64,000 bases of DNA from CAWAHD01 sp963781785 (GTDB lineage: Bacteria > Planctomycetota > Planctomycetia > Isosphaerales > Isosphaeraceae): contig CAWAHD010000002.1 in the NCBI GenBank assembly GCA_963781785.1, positions 4,898,001 through 4,962,000 of the forward strand, read 5' to 3'. Each line of letters begins with the position of its first letter. Position 1 is the first letter of the stretch. The notes under the pieces are model-generated. The model made no database searches and was not told the origin of the DNA. It saw only the letters and a program-made list of their open reading frames with translations. This document shows positions 60,440 to 64,000 of this stretch, one piece after another. A program made the position numbers and the translations under genes.

Positions 60440-61867
60440 CTCACAGGGAGGGGTTTTTCACAAGGTGAGACGAGGTATTGAGTTGGCAAGACACAGCCAC
60501 CTACGTAGAACAAGAGGTAGGAACAACCATCTTGGTCACGGAGGGTTCGGCCATGTCTTGCCAAACTCCACTCTACTCGTGGATTGGCCAGGTCGTCTCG
60601 GCTTTTCCGCATCTTTCTCGGCCGCAGGCGACGGTGCTGGCGCTTTACAGTTTCGGTGCGATCCTGGCTCAGCGGTGCGGTCTGAACAGCGTTACGATGA
60701 CCTTGGCCGCGTTGCTGGGCTTGGGTTATTCGACCATCCGATCGCGCTTGCAGGAGTTCTATCAACCGGCCTCGGCCAAGTCCGGAAGACAGCGACGCGA
60801 ACTCGATGTCGCCGCCTGTTTCGCTCCCCTGTTGGCTTGGACCTTGAAACGGTGGCCGTCCAAGCGACTGGCCCTGGCTTTGGACGCCACCAGCCTGGGT
60901 GCGCGTTTCACCGTCCTGTCGATCAGTGTCGTCTATCGCGGCAGTGCTTGCCCCGTGGCCTGGAAGATCGTGCAGGCCAACGTCCGGCACGCTTGGAAAC
61001 CCGAATGGATCGCGCTGTTGCGCTCGTTTCAAACTCTGGTCCCCGCCGACTGGACCGTGATCGTCATGAGCGACCGCGGGTTGTATGCCCGCTGGCTGTT
61101 TCAGGAGATCGTTGCTCTGGGTTGGCATCCCTTGATGCGAATCACTCACAGAGGCAAGTTCCGCAAGAACGGATCGCGGTCGAGCCTTCCGGTCACAGCA
61201 TTCGTCGCGAAGGTCGGCCAGCGATGGCAAGGACGTGGTGTGGCCTTCCCGAAGGTGGCTCGGCGACGGCTCGATTGCACGCTCTTGGCCTGCTGGGAAT
61301 CCGGTCACGACGAACCGTGGTTCGTCGTGACCGACTTGGGGCCGGACCAGAGCGACAGTTTGTGGTACGGGATGAGGGCTTGGATCGAACACGGGTTCAA
61401 ACTGCTCAAACACGGAGGCTGGCAATGGCAGATGACCCGAATGACCGACCCCGACCGCGCGAGCCGACTGTGGCTGGTGCTGGCCGTCGCCACGCAGTAC
61501 GTGCTGGCCATTGGTGGGGAAGCCGACGCGGGCGGCACAGAAGTTGAGACGCTCCCTGCGCCACCACCGACCTCGCAAACCACGCGCGCCGCCACGCGAA
61601 CCACTGGTCGATCGGTTCAAACGCGACGACCTATTGCATGCCCCGTACTTCCGGCGCGAGAGCCTAAGAAGCGAGCGTCCGGGACCAAACAACGCTTGGT
61701 GAGCGTCTTTCGACAAGGATTGGCGGCATTGGTCAGCATTCTGATCGCAGGGCATGCGTTGCCAAAACCTCGATGGAAACCAGAGCCGTGGTTGGCGATT
61801 CGAGTCAATTCAAGAACATGCTATGATCAACCCCCGACACCTGTTCCGAAAAACCCCTCCCTCTGAG
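60440..61867 (+). mobile_element. IS4-like insertion sequence with terminal inverted repeats and 11-bp target duplication
   Basis: Left end CTCACAGGGAGGGGTTTTTC (60440-60459) matches the complement of the right end 61848-61867 at 19 of 20 positions. The 11-bp CCCCTGACCCC occurs directly outside both ends (60429-60439 and 61868-61878), as expected for a target-site duplication of the IS4 class. The single gene inside is an apparently full-length transposase whose stop lies within the right inverted repeat. The element is ~1.43 kb and looks recent and intact. Confidence 0.85.
60553..61866 (+). CDS. IS4-family transposase
   Basis: 437 residues from the ATG at 60553 (GGAGGG upstream). DDE residues are visible: LALALDATSLGARFTVLS (first Asp), TVIVMSDRGLYARWLFQE (second Asp), and YGMRAWIEHGFKLLK, an exact Y-2-R-3-E-6-K signature supplying the Glu. 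The C-terminus (LVSVFRQGLAALVSILIAGH) follows a low-complexity Thr/Arg region. The enzyme cuts and joins the element ends at 60440 and 61867. Neighbouring genes on either side are unrelated to it. Confidence 0.9.
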   Translation: MSCQTPLYSWIGQVVSAFPHLSRPQATVLALYSFGAILAQRCGLNSVTMTLAALLGLGYSTIRSRLQEFYQPASAKSGRQRRELDVAACFAPLLAWTLKRWPSKRLALALDATSLGARFTVLSISVVYRGSACPVAWKIVQANVRHAWKPEWIALLRSFQTLVPADWTVIVMSDRGLYARWLFQEIVALGWHPLMRITHRGKFRKNGSRSSLPVTAFVAKVGQRWQGRGVAFPKVARRRLDCTLLACWESGHDEPWFVVTDLGPDQSDSLWYGMRAWIEHGFKLLKHGGWQWQMTRMTDPDRASRLWLVLAVATQYVLAIGGEADAGGTEVETLPAPPPTSQTTRAATRTTGRSVQTRRPIACPVLPAREPKKRASGTKQRLVSVFRQGLAALVSILIAGHALPKPRWKPEPWLAIRVNSRTCYDQPPTPVPKNPSL

Positions 61868-61874
61868 CCCCTGA

Positions 61875-61895
61875 CCCCCCCTTCGCAAGGGGGGG
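61875..61895. terminator. GC hairpin beside the IS target site
   Basis: CCCCCCCTT-CGC-AAGGGGGGG is a perfect 9-bp stem. It overlaps the right target duplication, so the element inserted at the edge of this hairpin, a place where disruption harms no gene. No T-tract follows. Possible terminator of the older transcription unit. Confidence 0.55.
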
Positions 61896-61969
61896 AAAGA
61901 ATCCCCGCGCGGCCGAGGCGCGGAGATGGCGCCGGGGTGTGGAGATGGCGCGGATCAGCCGTTATAATC

Positions 61970-63166
61970 ATGACCTATCCCTCACTCGCGGATTTCGGGA
62001 GTCTCTGCCGCAGCCCACTGCGGCAGTCTCTCTGCTTCCGCGACACGATCCTGCCCCAGGCACAGTCGAGTCTTCACGTGAAACAGCCCCGTGTCCGTGT
62101 CAATCGCCGCGAACTCCTGCGTCTGCGCGGGCGCACGGATGATCATTGGCCAGAGCGCGGTCCTGCGGATTTTGCTCACGGCCATGCGGACATCGTGCGT
62201 GCGGTTCGTCCGGCGATGGGGTCTTATTTCGAGGTCCAACTGCCTGCTGAGCTGCCGCGCGCCGTCGACCTGTCCTGCCGTGCACTCGACCTGATCGAAG
62301 AGCTCGAGGCCCAGTTGACGGTCTATCACGACGACTCGGAGGTTAGCCGGCTGAATGCGACGGCCCATCGGGGGCCGGTGGCTGTCGAGCGCCAGCTTTT
62401 TGGGCTCTTGGAAACGGCGGTTGGCCTGAGCCAGGAAACCGGTGGTGCCTACGACGTGACCTCGGGGGCCCTTTCCGAGGCCTGGGGTTTCGTCAAGGGG
62501 CCGAAGCGAGTCCCCGACGAAGCGATGCTCGCGGAGGCTCGAGCTTGCACCGGCTGGCAGCATCTCAAGCTTGATCGTGAATCTCGGTCGGTCGCCTTCG
62601 ATCGAGCGGGAATCCGGATCAACTTGGGGAGCATCGGCAAAGGCTACGCGATCGACCGCGTGATCGGACGACTTCGCGATTTCTGGCTGCCCGTTTCGGC
62701 CCTCGTGCATGGGGGGCGGTCCAGTCTCTATGCCCTGGGCTCGCCGCCGGGCCAGTTTGCCGCGCGGTGGGAGATCGCTGTGCGCAACCCGTTCGAGCCG
62801 GAATCGCCTCTGGGAGTGCTCCGGCTGCGAAACCGGGGGCTGGGAACCTCCGGCACGTCGTTCCAGCAGTTTGTCGTCAATGGGAAAGTCTACGGCCACA
62901 TCATCGACCCACGGTCCGGCGAGCCGGCGCTGGGGCCGGCCAGCGTGACCGTACTGGCGCCCACCGCCGCCATGGCCGACGCCCTCTCCACGGCGTTCTA
63001 CCTGCTGGGACCTGACGCGGCCGCGGTGTACGCGGCCGGTCATCCCGAGATCGGCGTCGTGATCGTGGAAGATGGACCATCCCCGACGTCCCCCCGGGTG
63101 CTCGTCTTCGGCCTCACCGAGGATGATTTCACCCCTGCCTCGTCATTGGGTAAGATGACTGTCTGA
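61970..63166 (+). CDS. apbE: FAD:protein FMN transferase (ApbE family)
   Basis: 398 residues from the ATG at 61970; a GTG at 62078 in frame is an alternative because TATAAT lies at 61963-61968, which could place the promoter here. ApbE motifs: VRAVRPAMGSYFEVQLPAEL, ETGGAYDVTSGALSEAWGF, RINLGSIGKGYAIDRVIG (GSxGKGYAxD) and FVVNGKVYGHIIDPRSGEPA (H-I-I-D-P metal/FAD site), ending with GVVIVEDGPSPTSPRVLVFG. ApbE attaches FMN covalently to Ser/Thr of target proteins, such as NQR or RNF subunits, on the periplasmic side. No flavinylation target gene is beside it in this window. Confidence 0.9.
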   Translation: MTYPSLADFGSLCRSPLRQSLCFRDTILPQAQSSLHVKQPRVRVNRRELLRLRGRTDDHWPERGPADFAHGHADIVRAVRPAMGSYFEVQLPAELPRAVDLSCRALDLIEELEAQLTVYHDDSEVSRLNATAHRGPVAVERQLFGLLETAVGLSQETGGAYDVTSGALSEAWGFVKGPKRVPDEAMLAEARACTGWQHLKLDRESRSVAFDRAGIRINLGSIGKGYAIDRVIGRLRDFWLPVSALVHGGRSSLYALGSPPGQFAARWEIAVRNPFEPESPLGVLRLRNRGLGTSGTSFQQFVVNGKVYGHIIDPRSGEPALGPASVTVLAPTAAMADALSTAFYLLGPDAAAVYAAGHPEIGVVIVEDGPSPTSPRVLVFGLTEDDFTPASSLGKMTV

Positions 63167-63202
63167 TTCTTTGGTCTCCGTTTCGTCAAGGCGTGGAAGC
63201 GT

Positions 63203-64000
63203 ATGTCGCGATATTATCCCGGATTTCTCGGAGCATTCTTCATTGTGTTGCTCCGGATTGCGATCGGCTGGCACTTCTTCTACGAGGGATTGGAGAAGGT
63301 CCAGTCGACCGTCGAGGGAAAAGCACCGTTCTCGGCCGAGATGTACGTGCGCAATGCGACCGGTCCGTTTGCGCCATTCTTCCGGGGGATGGTTCCCGAC
63401 GTCGATGACCTCGCGCTCCTGGAACCCGAGAAGCTGAAAGCGAGCTGGCAGCACGACGTCGAGCAGGTGATCGACCACTATCAATTCAATCAGGACCAGA
63501 AAGCCCAGGCCCAGAAGATTCTCGGCGAGAACGTTCAATGGGCTGAGTACTGGTTTCAGGATCCGGAGGTCAGTCAGAAGCGGCAGAAGTATGAGCACGA
63601 CCTGTGCAGCATCGAAGCGACCGAGCGCAACCGCGAGGCGCTTTCGTACGAGAAGGAACGGGCCTGGGAGGCACGCCGCGGCCTGGACGCCGATCGCCGC
63701 GCGCTGATCTCGCCCTTACTCGACCGGGCCAAGGTGATGCTCGACTCGATTTTGAAGCTCGTCCCACCCGACCAGATCAAGTCTTCCGGAGCTCCCGCCG
63801 CCGAGTGGACGAGCCTGGATCTGGTCAATAACCTGACGATGTTCGGCTTGATCGCGATTGGATTTTGCTTGATGGCGGGTTTTCTGACCCCGTTTGCGGC
63901 GGTCTCCGCCGCGGCCTTCCTCACCATGATTTATCTGTCGATGCCCCCGTGGCCCGGGCTGCCGCCCAACCCGAGGGCCGAAGGGCATTACTTGTTTGTC
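63203..64000 (+). CDS. DoxX-like membrane protein, N-terminal part (runs off the window)
   Basis: 266 residues visible from the ATG at 63203 with GGAAG upstream. First TM FIVLLRIAIGWHFFYEGLEK with the family's RxxxGxxFxxxGxxK look, then a long soluble helical insertion (residues ~40-200, e.g. WQHDVEQVIDHYQFNQDQKA; RRGLDADRRALISPLLDRAK), and two more TM segments (LTMFGLIAIGFCLMAGFLTP; FAAVSAAAFLTMIYLSMPPW) at the window end. DoxX-family proteins are terminal oxidase-associated or redox membrane proteins. The inserted soluble region is large for this family. 36 bp after apbE, likely co-transcribed. Confidence 0.78.
   Translation, partial: MSRYYPGFLGAFFIVLLRIAIGWHFFYEGLEKVQSTVEGKAPFSAEMYVRNATGPFAPFFRGMVPDVDDLALLEPEKLKASWQHDVEQVIDHYQFNQDQKAQAQKILGENVQWAEYWFQDPEVSQKRQKYEHDLCSIEATERNREALSYEKERAWEARRGLDADRRALISPLLDRAKVMLDSILKLVPPDQIKSSGAPAAEWTSLDLVNNLTMFGLIAIGFCLMAGFLTPFAAVSAAAFLTMIYLSMPPWPGLPPNPRAEGHYLFV

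Overview
The window reads as chromosomal DNA of a GC-rich member of the Planctomycetota, most like Isosphaeraceae or Gemmataceae (inference). The support is several lineage habits seen together: a DUF1559 pilin-like protein, giant Ser/Thr kinases with WD40 or TPR tails, an ECF sigma factor directly upstream of such a kinase, an N-terminal LEVLEDRTLLS-type export segment on a beta-helix protein, Tat-tagged Gfo/Idh/MocA and ThuA proteins, and an FG-GAP protein. No rRNA or tRNA gene was recognised. About 22 reading-frame breaks, many at short homopolymers and inside otherwise well conserved genes, suggest an uncorrected assembly rather than mass gene decay. Broken genes are therefore annotated as whole loci with the break positions stated.

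Layout. 1-7.3 kb: start of a secreted amidohydrolase, then a divergent RND efflux locus (outer-membrane TolC-like protein on minus; adaptor and inner-membrane pump on plus). 7.5-10.8 kb: class II aldolase and a 2-oxoacid dehydrogenase E1 pair whose alpha subunit carries its own lipoyl domain. 10.9-27.1 kb: a TPR-kinase, then secreted and catabolic functions (S41 protease, LolA-like protein, unknown exported protein, GH38 alpha-mannosidase, ThuA protein, M28 peptidase, Gfo/Idh/MocA oxidoreductase, FG-GAP protein), probably for glycan use. 27.1-28.9 kb: non-coding repeat region with a ~75-bp-spaced motif array and a 122-bp tandem array carrying large hairpins.

28.9-44.5 kb is a defence island. 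A complete DNA phosphorothioation set is split into divergent arms: dndC-dndD-dndE on minus and dndA-dndB on plus. The shared promoter has a strong sigma70-type signal for dndC studded with a TGACTTCCA operator. Converging on dndB is a minus-strand helicase-HIT-HNH operon. Its HNH protein has an N-terminal domain resembling the DNA sulfur-binding domain, so this operon is a candidate restriction partner replacing the absent dndFGH. Next come an AAA ATPase/DUF4276 pair inside 381-bp direct repeats, and a PemK/MazF-type toxin-antitoxin pair inside ~193-bp direct repeats that carry the same hairpin unit as the 122-bp array.

44.5-60.3 kb: a large beta-helix exported protein, an ECF sigma/kinase-WD40-TPR pair, a DUF1559 protein, and a PadR regulator followed by three tandem paralogues of a permease-prefix membrane protein, then a polytopic membrane protein. 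60.4-61.9 kb: an apparently intact IS4-like element with 20-bp terminal inverted repeats and an 11-bp target duplication. The window ends with ApbE (FAD:protein FMN transferase) and a truncated DoxX-like membrane protein.
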